Shown piece by piece: positions 1-12,724 of a stretch of DNA of 64,000 nt. The position numbers and the translations under genes are program-made. This DNA is from Siphonodentalium dalli. Lineage: Eukaryota > Mollusca > Scaphopoda > Gadilida > Siphonodentaliidae. The stretch spans positions 6,333,036 to 6,397,035 of the forward strand of contig CP136069.1 in NCBI GenBank assembly GCA_032622095.1. The letters are read 5' to 3'. Positions within the stretch are counted from its first letter, which is position 1, and each line of letters begins with the position of its first letter. The notes beneath the pieces were generated by a model. The model did not search any database, was not told where the DNA came from, and was given only the letters and a program-made list of their open reading frames with translations.

Positions 1-12
1 TTTTGAGGAACT

Positions 13-320
13 CCTACTTTATTTGAAGTCTTGAAGATACCACATAGTGAAATGATATGCTCTCAATATTAACTAGGGTTTGACCAAATATTACTTCTTA
101 TCAGGATATACACATGTGTTGGTTCCCGAAAGTGGCACATCACAACAAGTTGCTGGCAAATGTTCACTGTTGTATGTACCCTACCCTATTTGAAGTTTTG
201 AACACATCATGTACTGAAGGGATTATGCTTTCAATATCAACATATATTGTGGCCGACACTATGGGATATATAAGGATGTATTGGTTTCCGACAGCATGTG
301 ACACTTTATGGTAGTTCTAT
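13..320. repeat. Two diverged direct copies of a ~168-bp repeat
   Basis: The stretch beginning CTACTTTATTTGAAGT near 13 recurs as CTACCCTATTTGAAGT near 181. The later landmarks (ATGCTCTCAATAT / ATGCTTTCAATAT, then GTGTTGGTTCCCGA / GTATTGGTTTCCGA) keep the same order and about the same offset. The copies differ at many positions, so this is an old duplication or the edge of a decayed satellite entering from the left. No coding capacity is convincing here. Confidence 0.7.
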
Positions 321-697
321 CAGGAGGTAAACAATTTATCTGGGAGAGAGAGACTTATGGGAAAAGTGAGGATGTAATCCAGTTGGAGCTGATTTGATAC
401 AATGATATACACCTAGTTTCGTTGCAGCTGATTGGATACAGTGAAAAACAGCTAATGTTGTTTACGTCATTGATATATCCGTCGCCGTGAGGTAACAGAC
501 AATCTGGTGCATGGGGGTACATTTTGCGCTCCACAGCGTTTCAATGCTTTTCACGAAGTTTCCACAAATGACAGCGTTGTGGAATCGCTTTGTTTTTTAG
601 ATAAATGTTTGAACCGCGTCATTTTTTTTTATATTTTCGTGAAGACTGAGTTGATGTGTTCCACACAAAAGAGTATTTCTGATAAAAATGACATTCT

Positions 698-990
698 GTA
701 TGGTGCATAAAGTTCAGTCCTATAGGACCATTGTATTCAGGACATTCCAATAAGTAATTATGTGCTGTTTCTATTTTGCCACAATGACAGAGAGGGGAAG
801 TTTTAATGTGATTACTCAATATATCATAGTTCCAACTACTGCATTTCAATCTCAAGCGAGAATGGAGTACGTGTGATATGCAACACTGTCTTACTGTATG
901 TAATAGTAAATAAAATGTGTTGGTGTTGTAATTTGGGGTCTGGAATCCCGAACACGTCTTTAATCCAGTAAGCAATGTCCCCGGGCTCAA
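698..990 (-). pseudogene. Non-LTR retrotransposon ORF2 C-terminal remnant (zinc-knuckle region)
   Basis: The minus-strand frame that opens at 990 carries, from about residue 42, a segment typical of the region after the reverse transcriptase in CR1/Jockey/I-type non-LTR retrotransposons: a basic LHSRLRLKCSSWNYDL-like stretch followed by a Cys-x-Cys, His, Cys cluster (C68, C70, H77, C83) ending LLECPEY. In intact elements this zinc-knuckle-like tail follows the thumb domain of ORF2. No reverse transcriptase, endonuclease or full-length frame is joined to it, and the frame runs on into unrelated low-complexity sequence after about residue 90. It is therefore a short dead fragment rather than a host gene. 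The clade cannot be fixed from so short a piece. Confidence 0.7.
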
Positions 991-993
991 TTT

Positions 994-2350
994 TTACCAA
1001 ACAAATTAAGTTGGGTCCAATTATGATGATCAATTGGGAAATTTGGTAAAGTTCTGAACAAAAATATGTAATTTTTCGACCAAAAACTTGTTTGGGGGAG
1101 GGGTAGCTAAAATCCATTATTTCGCAAACCGTTCTAAATTCTGTTAACTTATTTCTACATATGCTCGTCAGATAACTGCTACACCATACGGATTAAATAT
1201 TTTGGCATTATATCAATACCAATTTGAATGATAATGTTTGCAAAGAGCTATTTTTCAGCAAAAAATAAATGTTTCGGCTCCAAATGGCAGGAAAATCTAA
1301 ATCAACCAACACTTTTTTCATATCAAGTAGAGGTATGGTATGATATAGTACTTTTAACCCCAACAATATTGGCAAATAGCTTAGGGTATAGCCACAGGGC
1401 ACGATTTACGAAAATCATTCATTTCTGGAAAAAGTCACTGGTGAGTATTGCTCATCGTCGATTTGACAATAGCCACCACCAATTCCGTTATTTTTCACTA
1501 TCATTTTCGTCAAAAGTATATATTTCTCCTTCAAAAAAGTCGGTTTTAACTTGTTCTACCGTGGTAGGGTTATTGTCGAAAACTATATCTCTTTTTCAAT
1601 TTGGCCTCTTCACTATCATGCACGACGCGGTATTACATCGCTTCCTCATTATCACGAACGGTGAATACAATATTTTTCGGCTAATCTGCTCTGCAGTAAA
1701 CTCTGAACAATTACCGTGACTCTCTTAAGGTAGGCTTTCGGAAGGGACGCTCGGCCGAGTTTGCCCGCCTTATTATTTTCAACTCCTTGAGGAATGGAAA
1801 TATCGCTGGCCCAAAACTGTTGCCAAATGAAAATAATGTTTGCCAAAGATGAATTATTGCAATATAGCCAGCGACAGCGCGAACCGTGAATACGACAATG
1901 TGAATACACATCTTTATTAACCCTTTACCCAACAAACCGGCCAAAACCGGCCAAATAAAGCTTCAACAGCCTAAAATATCTTCGGTCTGTCTCAATAGAA
2001 CCATACAAATATTTAATCCACAGTCGCCATATTTTCTATTGTTCTCCCTTGCACAATATCCAGCCGATTGCCCACTGGTAACAATAGCTGTGGATTATTT
2101 AAACAATAAGTGTGCATTATTTTAACAATAACTGTGGAATATTAAAATATTCCCCAGGTATTGTCATAACAATCGCAAGTCATTGTTTGCTGTGTTCTCC
2201 ACTTGCTGACACACCGGAATGTAAAATTGGTGTGACCAATCAATCAATCAAATAAGAAACTGAACAGTCTTAGGTGATTATAATGATCATAGGGATACTA
2301 AGAAAGACGGTGGGTGGAATTTGTTTAATGTAATAACAACAATTTTACAT
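994..2350. other. Intergenic stretch, no recognisable gene
   Basis: Several frames of 60-160 codons occur here (for example 1228-1719 on the plus strand) but none shows a known domain, a coding-like amino-acid pattern or splice context. A short AATC run lies near 2240. I see only unique-looking AT-rich DNA. Confidence 0.5.
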
Positions 2351-2354
2351 CAAT

Positions 2355-2568
2355 GTTAGACAATTCGGACTAGAAAAATATATATCACCCCTGGTCAAGT
2401 GGTCCAGCAATATACTGAATTATGATCTAGTTATGTGTTAATTTATTGTACTATTAATACGTGTATTATAAATAAAATTATCCTATCCTATCTGCTATGA
2501 TGCGGTTGGGTCCTGCTGAATTGCTCTGATGATGGTAGGGCAAACTGATGCTGTTAACAAATAGTACC
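2355..2568 (+). repeat. Dispersed repeat, left copy (interrupted)
   Basis: This segment starts TTAGACAATTCGGACTAG and includes CTGCTATGATGCGGTTGGGT and GGCAAACTGATGCTG. All three landmarks return in the same order at 3292-3432. The left copy contains about 85 extra bases between the AAGTGGTCC landmark and the CTGCTATGATGCGG landmark. Confidence 0.8.
2411..2493 (+). mobile_element. 5'-truncated non-LTR retrotransposon 3' end
   Basis: The extra segment in the left repeat copy ends AATAAAATTATCCTATCCTATC-like: an AATAAA signal followed by a short ATCCT tandem tail, the kind of 3' terminus seen on CR1-like and other non-LTR elements. The right copy at 3292-3432 lacks the segment and serves as the empty site. 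The insertion is only about 85 bp, as expected for severe 5' truncation. The left boundary is approximate because the flank has drifted. Confidence 0.55.
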
Positions 2569-3043
2569 GTGAGTTCCACAACGAATTAAAACAATGTACA
2601 AGCTAAAATTGAAGTCTGCTCTTGTGTGAGTTTGGACAATATGCATAGCAAATGCATTGCTCAACGCCACATATGCTAAGTCAGTGTCGTAATTTGGTTG
2701 CGAACAAACAATATATTTATTAGATTTATTATTTAAGTTACCAGTGTGATTATGGGAATAAGTGGTTTGAAGGTCTAAATTATGCTCGCGTTTGTTATAT
2801 TCGTATAAGGCCTCTGTATGCCGCACATAGCCTAGTTCAAGAGATTGAATTGAGAAAGTTCGGTTCCCCAACTTCTTTGGCATTGAACAATAAAGAGCGT
2901 TCCTTGTTAATACATTCCTGGTGTGGTATGAATAAAGAGCGTTTTTCTCTCACTTGTGTGCGAAATATTTAAAACAGCTGAAAAATATATGTTATATTAA
3001 CATTTATTTTCAGAGCACACAAAGCCGGTATATCACTGGGGCT

Positions 3044-3280
3044 CTCCTCGCCTTTGTCGATTGTGCAGAAGCTTGGAAGCTTCAAGTCAATACAAAAAAA
3101 AATAATAATGATTTTCACGAAGAAATGGTCGAAAAATCTCCCCACATTCAAGTATGGAGGCTGTAGCCTAGAAATAGTTAAAGAATTCACTTATTTGGGG
3201 GGGGGGGGTAAATTATTTTATAATCGTCGATTCCGCCAGAACATAAAGAAAACAGTTACAAACAGGAATGTGAAATTGGT
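3044..3280 (+). pseudogene. Non-LTR reverse transcriptase thumb-region fragment, frameshifted
   Basis: Two overlapping plus-strand frames join into one recognisable fragment. Frame one (3044-3100) reads LLAFVDCAEAWKLQVNTKK and frame two (from about 3101) reads IIMIFTKKWSKNLPTFKYGG, then LEIVKEFTYLGG. This matches the end of the palm and the thumb of non-LTR reverse transcriptases, where a Cys-x(3)-Trp-x-Leu-x-Val-Asn, Lys-Thr-Lys, hydrophobic-Phe series is followed by a 'FTYLG' strand. A one-base shift in an A-run near 3100 separates the frames, and a G-run at 3197-3208 interrupts the YLG strand. The catalytic FADD box would lie upstream and is absent. The fragment is dead and flanked by copies of the dispersed repeat. 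Confidence 0.75.
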
Positions 3281-3291
3281 AATTTCGGAAT

Positions 3292-3432
3292 TAGACAATT
3301 CGGACTAGAAAAAATATATTCCACCCCGGTCAAGTGGTCCTGCTAATCTGCTATGATGCGGTTGGGTCCTACTGAATTTCTCTGATGATGTTAGGGCAAA
3401 CTGATGCTGATAACAAATACTACCATTAAATA
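3292..3432 (+). repeat. Dispersed repeat, right copy (uninterrupted)
   Basis: Second copy of the repeat at 2355-2568. It goes directly from AAGTGGTCCTGC to CTGCTATGATGCGG, so it shows the site without the ~85-bp retrotransposon tail. Confidence 0.8.
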
Positions 3433-4430
3433 TTTTTTAATTTGTCTTTTTCGCGGTGTTGCGATAATCTGAACATATCCACGAAAAGCCATTATGCGTA
3501 TCAAACATTCAAAACATATTTATTGCGAAATATGTTTAATACTGGTTGTATTGGTTGTTGAAATTCGACTATATTTTCGTACGATGGTGTACGTAAACAC
3601 ACACAAGTTGTGCTCTGCTTACATAACACAGAGCAATTCGATTGGTTATTCATACACAATGATATAAACGCTCTTTATTATTTCCATATCAGGAAAACAG
3701 TAATAAATAACGCTCTTTATGTTTACCATATCCGGATCTAAACATAAGCCAGAAAACGTAACATGTTTTGCTTTTGTTTACATGCCAAAGGGGAAGAAAT
3801 CGACAATAACATACTGCTTATGTCATATTTCTTATTGCTATAAGAACAAAGTCTGTCTATATTTCACTATTTATGGCGGTTTTTGACGGATGGGAATATT
3901 TTAACAGCATACCCACCGCCATGCAACACCGCCCGTATCTTTAACGACACATTTGCATTGTATTTGAGACTTGTTCTAATAATGAAAAACTTACGAAGGT
4001 GGAGCCTTCTTATAACACGGAATCACTCGCACGATATAATTTTCTGGTAAATGCTAAATATTTAAATGTTGATAATCCAAATCAGTTAGTAATGTCGGGT
4101 ACACCACACTATAACTTAAGTGGATTAGTTACGTTGATTACATGGATTTTAATAAAATGTTAAGAATTTGATGTCAAAATGCTGAAATTGAAGATCGTTT
4201 TATACGGGTAACGACTACTATATATTTATAGTAAATAAACCTCATTCGATAACTTACGTTGGTCAAGAACTCCTTGTAAATCCAACTTCGAATTCATGGA
4301 AATAAATCAGATAAACAGTACAATACGAAAACGACTCATCGAAAGATTTTTTTATTCCAATATTAACGGAAAACATCAGTTTGATCATCGGCTGGATTGT
4401 CATTTACCTGCTTGTGATGTTTATTTCGCG
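3433..4430. other. Intergenic stretch, no recognisable gene
   Basis: Only AT-rich DNA with a recurring AACGCTCTTTAT-type phrase (near 3669 and 3710, and inverted near 2890 and 2931). No domain or RNA gene was recognised. Confidence 0.4.
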
Positions 4431-4702
4431 GCAATCTCACACGACTTCCCCGTCGAGTAAATTTTGGGCTGAAGTTTGTTTCAATGTTACGCACTCCTCC
4501 AACAAGCCCACCCACCCTACAAGTGTTTTTTCCTATAGTGTTTTTGAAACGCATCTCTTTGTGGTGTCATTCTTTTGGTATGCCCGTTATTTCGTAAAGG
4601 TGATTTTTTACGAAATAACGGGTATGTTAGAGTTACATTTCTTTGCAAAACTCAAAACATTGGGCGAGAAATTATCTCGACGGGGAAGTCGTATGATATT
4701 GC
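4431..4702. mobile_element. Foldback (MITE-like) element with central hairpin
   Basis: The left arm from 4431 (GCAATCTCACACGACTTCCC, then CGTCGAG) is repeated inverted at the right end (CTCGACGGGGAAGTCGTATG, ending ATATTGC near 4702), with the homology continuing inward through a CAATGTT segment. The centre holds a separate 16-bp perfect hairpin at 4583-4622. No transposase frame is present. Confidence 0.75.
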
Positions 4703-5925
4703 CTATTTCGCTTGTAAAATGAACGCCATGCTGATAACATATAACTATGTAATATCCATTTAGATAACGTCGACACAGAAAGTTTAGAAAATTACTTCAT
4801 TCCCTGTTCGAGTGCTGAGTTTGTTCACGTCACGTTTTACTGACAAAATTCACTCTTCTCACATTCAATTTACAAATGCGCCCGAGAACGACGTGTTAAT
4901 TAATTAGATTAAAGCGTGTGGTAAGCTAATCGGCGACAAAGGCAATATCATGTTTGGGGCTACCTATAACTGATATCCCGATAACCACTCATCATAACTG
5001 GATTGTCAACGCGGCTCAGTGCATACCAACTCAATGCGAGAATTTTGATTTGTGACAATGCAGCGAGGACGAGCAGTATCAGGCCAAGCAAATTAAATGT
5101 TTGTTGTAACTGGAAGGTGTCCATGCACATATGCACTGGTGTCAATTAGACTTCCGCCCATGTGTTATCTGAGATATAACATAATGTGAGTCAAAAATAT
5201 TGTGGTCATATTGGTTTATAAATGCACAGCTAAGTAGGATATATAGCAGGATTGGCCATATTTCATGGGGCGGGGGGGGGGGGGATGGCGATTGACACAT
5301 TTTTAATGACAATTTTAATTCCAAATCTCCAGATCACTATTTAAAGTGGCAACTGAATTTGCGTACAAATCTTTATTTGTCTGACAGATTCGGATATTGT
5401 TTAATGGTCATGTTCACATTTTTTGTTAAAACTTTTATTGACTTTTAGTTGAATATATCATACATTGTAATGTCATTGACAAATTTCAAAGTAATACTAT
5501 AGGTAAAATTAAATTTCGTCTTGTTATTCTTTAAATACTGAGGATTAAGCCAGATATTCCCCTCGCTGTCGGCCATTCGTCCAAATAATCACAATGCATA
5601 ATCGAGGTCGCCATTGGATGCACCATCTTCACCATCCCGGAACTTAAATCTGAATATAGTTTTCCCATTCTGCACATGTCCGGCACCATATAGTTCCAGA
5701 CATGTTCCCGACCGTTTCATGCTACTGACTAAAAATATTATACTCATCTAATTTTTGTATCAAGGTTAGAAGGAACTATAAGTAAGTAAACTTACATCGC
5801 TTTCATTCTCGAATACATGTTTTCGTATTCGATTGGCGTAACTATCATATTTCAATTAAATTTACAAATTCAAAAAATATAATAACCATGGCATGTAACA
5901 TGTCGGGTTTGGCAGCGGCTATTCG
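4703..5925. other. Intergenic stretch with one degenerate repeat relative
   Basis: A G-run lies near 5270-5285. The segment 5596-5654 (GCATAATCGAGGTCGCCATT ... CCGGAACTTAAATCTGA) resembles 45398-45462 inside the foldback element near 45.4 kb, so it is a diverged member of that family. Nothing coding was recognised. Confidence 0.45.
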
Positions 5926-5979
5926 CCATCGGATGGCAAATAGCGATTCTACCGATATGCGCTATTTGCCATCCGATGG
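5926..5979. repeat. Perfect 20-bp hairpin beside the 165-bp satellite
   Basis: CCATCGGATGGCAAATAGCG at 5926-5945 is followed 14 bases later by its exact reverse complement at 5960-5979. It sits about 40 bp before the first recognisable satellite sequence. Confidence 0.9.
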
Positions 5980-6016
5980 TATTTTAAAGAAAAGAAAACA
6001 TATCATATCATCACAA

Positions 6017-9000
6017 TACGCTATTATAATGATGATTCCTACCGCCTTCGTGATAATTAGGCCCAGTTGACCGTCGGTTGACCACCCACAGATATCCTGG
6101 GGGGATGGCAAATAAGAAATCGAACAATTTTGAAGGAAATTTCGTATAGTTTGAACATTTAGTGGCACAAGCTGTCGCTATATGGCCACATAATCACCAT
6201 TTCTACCCGCCTTACTGAAAACCCGGACCAGTTGACCGTCGGTTGACCACCCACAGATATCCTGGGGGGATGGCAAATAAGAAATCGACCAATTTTGAAG
6301 GAAATTTCGTATAGTTTGAACATTTAGTGGCACAAGCTGTCTCTATATGGCCACATAATCACCATTTCTACCCGCCTTACTGAAAACCCGGACCAGTTGA
6401 CCGTCGGTTGACCACCCACAGATATCCTGGGGGGGGGGGGGTGGCAAATAAGAAATCGACCAATTTTGAAGGAAATTTCGTATAGTTTGAACATTTAGTG
6501 GCACAAGCTGTCGCTATATGGCCACATAATCACCATTTCTACCCGCCTTACTGAAAACCCAGACCAGTTGACGGTCGGTTGACCACCCACAGATATCCTG
6601 GGGGGATGGCAAATAAGAAATCGACCAATTTTGAAGGAAATTTCGTATAGTTTGAACATTTAGTTGCACAAGCTGTCGCTATATGGCCACATGATCACCA
6701 TTTCTACCCGCCTTACTGAAAACCCGGACCAGTTGACCGTCGGTTGACCACCCACAGATATCCTGGGGGATGGCAAATAAGAAATCGACCAATTTTGAAG
6801 GAAATTTCGTATAGTTTGAACATTTAGTGGCACAAGCTGTCGCTATATGGCCACATAATCACCATTTCTACCCGCCTTACTGAAAACCCGGACCAGTTGA
6901 CCGTCGGTTGACCACCCACAGATCTCCTGGGGGGATGGCAAATAAGAAATCGACCAATTTTGAAGGAAATTTCGTATAGTTTGAACATTTAGTGGCACAA
7001 GCTGTCGCTATATGGCCACATAATCACCATTTCTACCCGCCTTACTGAAAACCCGGACCAGTTGACCGTCGGTTGACCACCCACAGATATCCTGGGGGGA
7101 TGGCAAATAAGAAATCGACCAATTTTGACGGAAATTTCGTATAGTTTGAACATTTAGTGGCACAAGCTGTCGCTATATGGCCACATAATCACCATTTATA
7201 CCCGCCTTACTAAAAACCCGGACCAGTTGACCGTCGGTTGACCACCCACAGATATCCTGGCGGGATTGCAAATAAGAAATCGACCAATTTTGAAGGAAAT
7301 TTCGTATAGTTTGAACATTTAGTGGCACAAGCTGTCGCTATATGGCCACATAATCACCATTTCTACCCGCCTTACTGAAAACCCTGACCAGTTGACCGTC
7401 GGTTGACCACCCACAGATCTCCTGGGGGGATGGCAAATAAGAAATCGACCAATTTTGAAGGAAATTTCGTATAGTTTGAACATTTAGTGGCACAAACTGT
7501 CGCTATATGGCCACATAATCACCATTTCTACCCGCCTTACTGAAAACCCGGACCAGTTGACCGTCGGTTGACCACCCACAGATCTCCTGGGGGATGGCAA
7601 ATAAGAAATCGACCAATTTTGAAGGAAATTTCGTATAGTTTGAACATTTAGTGGCACAAGCTGTCGCTATATGGCAAAATAATCACCATTTCTACCCGCC
7701 TTACTGAAAACCCGGACCAGTTGACCGTCGGTTGACCACCCACAGATATCCTGGGGGATGGCAAATAAGAAATCGACCAATTTTGAAGGAAATTTCGTAT
7801 AGTTTGAACATTTAGTGGCACAAGCTTCTCTATATGGCCACATAATCACCATTTCTACCCGCCTTACTGAAAACCCGGACCAGTTGACCGTCGGTTGACC
7901 ACCCACAGATATCCTGGGGGGATGGCAAATAAGAAATCGACCAATTTTGAAGGAAATTTCGTATAGTTTGAACATTTAGTGGCACAAACTGTCGCTATAT
8001 GGCCACATAATCACCATTTCTACCCGCCTTACTGAAAACCCGGACCAGTTGCCCGTCGGTTGACCACCCACATATATCCTGGGGGGATGGCAAATAAGAA
8101 ATCGACCAATTTTGAAGGAAATTTCGTATAGTTTGAACATTTAGTGGCACAAGCTGTCGCTATATGGCCACACAATCACCATTTCTACCCGCCTTACTGA
8201 AAACCCGGACCAGTTGACCGTCGGTTGACCACCCACAGATATCCTGGGGGGGATGGCAAATAAGAAATCGACCAATTTTGAAGGAAATTTCGTATAGTTT
8301 GAACATTTAGTGGCACAAGCTGTCGCTATATGGCCACATAATCACAATTTCTACCCGCCTTACTGAAAACCCGGACCAGTTGACCGTCGGTTGACCACCC
8401 ACAGATATCCTGGGGGGATGGCAAATAAGAAATCGATCAATTTTGAAGGAAATTTCGTATAGTTTGAACATTTAGTGACACAAGCTGTCGCTATATGGCC
8501 ACATAATCACCATTTCTACCCGCCTTACTGAAAACCCGGACCAGTTGACCGTCGGTTGACCACCCACAGATCTCCTGGGGGGATGGCAAATAAGAAATCG
8601 ACCAATTTTGAAGGAAATTTCGTATAGTTTGAACATTTAGTGGCACAAACTGTCGCTATATGGCCACATAATCACCATTTCTACCCGCCTTACTGAAAAC
8701 CCGGACCAGTTGACTATCGGTTGACCACCCACAGATATCCTGGGGGGATGGCAAATAAGAAATCGACCAATTTTGAAGGAAATTTCGTATAGTTTGAGCA
8801 TTTAGTGGCACAAGCTGTCGCTATATGGCCACATAATCACCATTTCTACCCGCCTTACTGAAAACCCGGACCAGTTGACCGTCGGTTGACCACCCACATA
8901 TATCCTGGGGGGATGGCAAATAAGAAATCGACCAATTTTGAAGGAAATTTCGTATAGTTTGAACATTTAGTGGCACAAGCTGTCGCTATATGGCCACATA

Positions 9001-9218
9001 ATCACCATTTCTACCCGCCTTACTGAAAACCCGGACCAGTTGACCGTCGTTTGACCACCCACAGATATCCTGGGGGGATGGCAAATAAGAAATCGACCAA
9101 TTTTGAAGAAAATTTCGTATAGTTTGAACATTTAGTGGCACAAGCTGTCGCTATATGGCCACATAATCACCATTTCTACCCGCCTTACTGAAAACCCGGA
9201 TCAGTTGACCGTTAGTGG
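6017..9218 (+). repeat. 165-bp satellite array, about 19 monomers plus partial ends
   Basis: A unit beginning CCAGTTGACCGTCGGTTGAC recurs at 6063, 6228, 6393, 6564, 6729, 6893, 7058, 7223, 7388, 7553, 7717, 7880, 8045, 8210, 8376, 8541, 8706, 8871 and 9036, with a last partial copy at 9201. The period is 165 bp, changed only by the length of one G-run (up to 11 G near 6429) and small deletions such as the one near 7825. Monomers are about 97-99% identical by eye; shared variants include GATATC versus GATCTC and GCTGTC versus ACTGTC. The leftmost sequence (6017-6062) is a strongly diverged monomer end, as expected at an array edge. Because 165 is divisible by three, accidental frames run through several monomers (for example 7667-7975 on the minus strand). 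I do not regard these as genes. Confidence 0.95.
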
Positions 9219-9756
9219 CTTAACGTTAACACCGATGCCTATATGGCAAACATTTAGTTCCTTCTAACCACAAGGGAGGTGCTCTGTCGTGAATAACACG
9301 ACAATGCTGTGCAGCCTGTGTAGGTTACAAACACCTATAGTTATTTTCCATAGGCGACAGTGTTAACTAGAAGTCCCACCGGCCATGGGTTAAGCCTATT
9401 TGAACTTCAAGTGGTCAATTTTCCCTTAGAACGTCATCCGCTGCACCAGTCTGTGACAACAAACGCGCCCTTTTCGGTATTTTTTTCAAACGATAATCTT
9501 GCATTTCCACAACAACTATTTACTGCACAAAAATCAGCAGCATAAAAATACCCAGACCCCTTCCATAACTTCGGGACCCCACCAGACTCTTCCTGGACAT
9601 CTAAACTTACATTATCGCCATATTTACGTAGGCGATGTCTTTCTGTTCCCGCTTGGGGATATTTCCCTCAATGATAATAAACCATTTCAGCAGCCAGATT
9701 TACACAAATTCAAGAAGCGTAACTCTATATAATTAGTTGCTTGTAACCTGTATTAG
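9219..9756. other. Spacer between satellite and split repeat
   Basis: It contains one diverged relative of the module A left end: TAGGTTACA at 9321 followed by CCATAGGCGACAGTGTTAAC at 9348-9367. Otherwise nothing was recognised. Confidence 0.45.
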
Positions 9757-9863
9757 GAATCACTGAACTAAATGGTTTCCCATAGGCGACAGTGTTAACC
9801 TTTCGGCCAAATTCACTGAATTGAAGCCTGTAGGCCATACCAGTGATGTTTACCCAGCTAGAT
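9757..9863 (+). repeat. Left half of a dispersed repeat split by a transposon
   Basis: From GGAATCACTGA through CCATACCAGTGATGTTTACC to the TAGAT at 9859-9863 this matches 63228-63335 almost base for base. The match then continues at 14245, on the far side of the 4.4-kb insertion. Confidence 0.9.
9859..9863 (+). repeat. Target-site duplication TAGAT (left)
   Basis: TAGAT directly precedes the terminal CAGGGCCTGG of the inserted element and is repeated at 14245-14249 directly after the other end. The uninterrupted copy near 63.33 kb has a single TAGAT. Confidence 0.9.
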
Positions 9864-11909
9864 CAGGGCCTGGAACCTACGTCACCGGAAAGGTAACCCT
9901 ACATCAAAATAACTGTAAATAAAGTTCGACTCGCTACTTCGACATCGTTTTTTAAATAAATACAATCGATTTCGATGTAGTATTATAAGCAAAGGAGCTA
10001 TGCGACCTGCAAATCTCAACAAATACAGAAACCGAAAATCGGAAAGAATTGCTTATAATGAGAATTTCGCGTTCGCAATTCAAAATCGCGTCCGATTTCC
10101 TATTTTCGTGCATGTGTTAACGCCAACATTTCATATTCTCCGCGCCCTAAACTCATTTTAAAACCGTATACATTGAGTTTCGGGATATTATAAATGCTAA
10201 AATTTGAATCAATAACAAAAAAATAACTTTTCCGTGGTTTGTTTGTAAATTTCTTAAGACACAAAGAATTTTTATGAATTTGTCTATTAATGGTAACGCC
10301 CACATCGCGTTGACGCTCACATATTGGCCTGTTTGCACTAACAATTGAGTCACCATCCGTATAATCCGGTAGATGAATCCGGTGTTCACATGTACACACT
10401 CTGTTAAATGCGTTACAATACACAAATGGCTGTTATAGAGATGCCAATATACTATTTGATAATACTATATATAAAGACGAACATAAATTCATGGCATAAT
10501 CATTGTTTTTATGTTCTCGTTGTATATTCGGTAGTTTAATTAAGTGTATGTCATGTCATTCGTTCTCTTATTCCATATTCATTGTAGTATTACTTTGTTA
10601 TTCCAGTCTATTTCCGTTGGTTGAATCCATGTTAATTTGTTCATATTTCCAGTTTCGTCTGATAGTTGTCGTTAAAACATTATCATGCAATAAAAATTTC
10701 TTTAATTATATTCTATTACTAACATTCATTGTTTACCCATGATTATTGATAATGAATTGAATGTGTTATTCGGTCCAGGAACCTTCGTTGTCAAACAATT
10801 AATCTGGTCACGCATCAATTATATTCGCAATCCAAAACCAAAACATCGGGATATATGTAACGGATAAATACACCCTGTCCCATCATCAGTCAATAATCAT
10901 AAAGTATGGTTAGGTATACTCAAGTCCCAAAAACTAATTGGTCACATATATATTAACTATAGCAGGTGTATATAGTGAATTGTGAACATAATATGGTTCC
11001 TGTGGCTGGATATTCATTTAGTTTGGTTATGTTTAACATTATATATTACAAAATTTTATATAAACTGGATATTCCGTTTATTGAATACTTTTGCGGACAA
11101 AAATGATATATACAAGGGAAAAAAACAACTTAAAGTTGAATAGAAGAAAAAATTACAACAAAAAGAGGCTTGTTGTGTCGTCTAAGAGGGGGGGGGGGGG
11201 TCTACAACAAAATTCCGTATATAGGGCCGGGGTGCATGGGTGGGTGGTCCAGAGGAGGAAAAAATCGTGCTTGTAATTTGTTTCTATATAGCAGCTATAG
11301 TGACTCTTTAGCCTCAGATTTAGCAACATTCTGGATTTCACAGGATCCCGGACCACTTCACAGTGGACCACCGTAATAGCGTTCAGGAAACTTATTATCA
11401 GCGGAAGAGATATTTAGTAACACAATTAATATATTACCCAGTTGTATTACTTGAATAAAAGTAATAAAACATAAAAACTGTATCACAAATTGGATACTAC
11501 ATGGTGAATACTCAATGATGACTATATATCATTAACATGATTGTTGCATAACATGAAATTGAAAAGGGTATATCTCATAAATTTCTAATGTCTGAAATAC
11601 TGTCTTGTCCTGGCATGTAATCAAATTCTTTCCTCCTGGTTATTTCTCATCTTGAATGATTGCAAGTAATGTTAATTTGCAACAATTATCCAAATAAAAC
11701 TGAATTGGTCATGATGAATGACCGTTAACTGTTTACTGCTCAGACAATCCCAACTGAAGGTGACGCTATTCTCATTGAATTTCCGATCTTCATCTTGGAG
11801 CTTTACTGCTCAACAAGACTAAACTAAAATACTAATTGTATACTGTTATCACTTACAAATAGATGAACTGAAATAAAGTGATGCATTAAGAAATGACATT
11901 CAATTCTTC

Positions 11910-12165
11910 ATTTTGGTCTATCACCATACCAAACCTCATCAAAATTCGACAACCGACACTTAACTTATATTGCATGCAAAAGCGTTGTACGGACTGAATG
12001 TCATGAAGTCGAACAGGGCCCATAACTCTGGTAGGCATCAATAGTCACAACCCGTGATATTATGCATAATCGTTCCCCATTTCTGGTCCGTCACCATGCC
12101 ATAGGGCATAAAAATATGAAAACCGACTCTTGAGTTATAATGCAAAATGATTGTACGGACGGACG
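11910..12165 (+). repeat. Diverged ~168-bp direct duplication inside the transposon
   Basis: A phrase of the form CATTT-TGGTC-TCACCAT, then AAAAT-TGA-AACCGAC, then TTGTACGGAC is present twice, starting near 11910 and near 12078. The second copy leads into ACGGACGGACGG and TATATACCCGCCGACT. Divergence is high, so the duplication is old. Confidence 0.6.
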
Positions 12166-12599
12166 GCTCGAGACGTCAACTATATACCCGCCGACTAATA
12201 TTGGGCGGTATAATAACCATAGATCTGTGTGTATACCTAACCAAAAACAATTCCCCACCCACCCCACCCCGGTGCACATGGAGAAGACTTAAAAGAGTTC
12301 TTTGGTCATCTACAAATAATTGTGGAACCCCTGACCTGTTTACCACTATTTACACTGGTCGGTGTTCTCTGTCAGACACAACACACTCGATTTATTAAGG
12401 CTATAATGGGGTCTAGGGCGATTTGTGACATATAGTGTACCTACACAATGCTTTATTATTGTTGTTAGATACTGAAAACACACGGAAACGTCTGGAAATA
12501 CAGATTAATTTTCGTTTTTTTCCTGATCTGTGTTACCAATTAGTAAGACAGTTAACACGGCTAAAAAAAACTCTGAAATTTTGATAAAAATATGAGAAA

Positions 12600-12724
12600 G
12601 AGGGGGTGGGTCCCCAAAATTTTGGAGGAAAACAATATTTTTTGGGGTGGTGGGTCCCTCTGGTCGGAAAAAAACCTTTTTGGTGTGCAATTTTTTTCCA
12701 GACCCCCCCCCCCCCCCCCCCCCC
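12600..12724. repeat. G/C-run low-complexity patch
   Basis: Alternating GGGTGGGTCCCC, AATTTT and GGAAAAAAACC segments end in an uninterrupted run of about 21 C (12704-12724). A similar compositional pattern occurs in the inserted element at 61295-61857. Frames in this patch are composition artefacts. Confidence 0.6.
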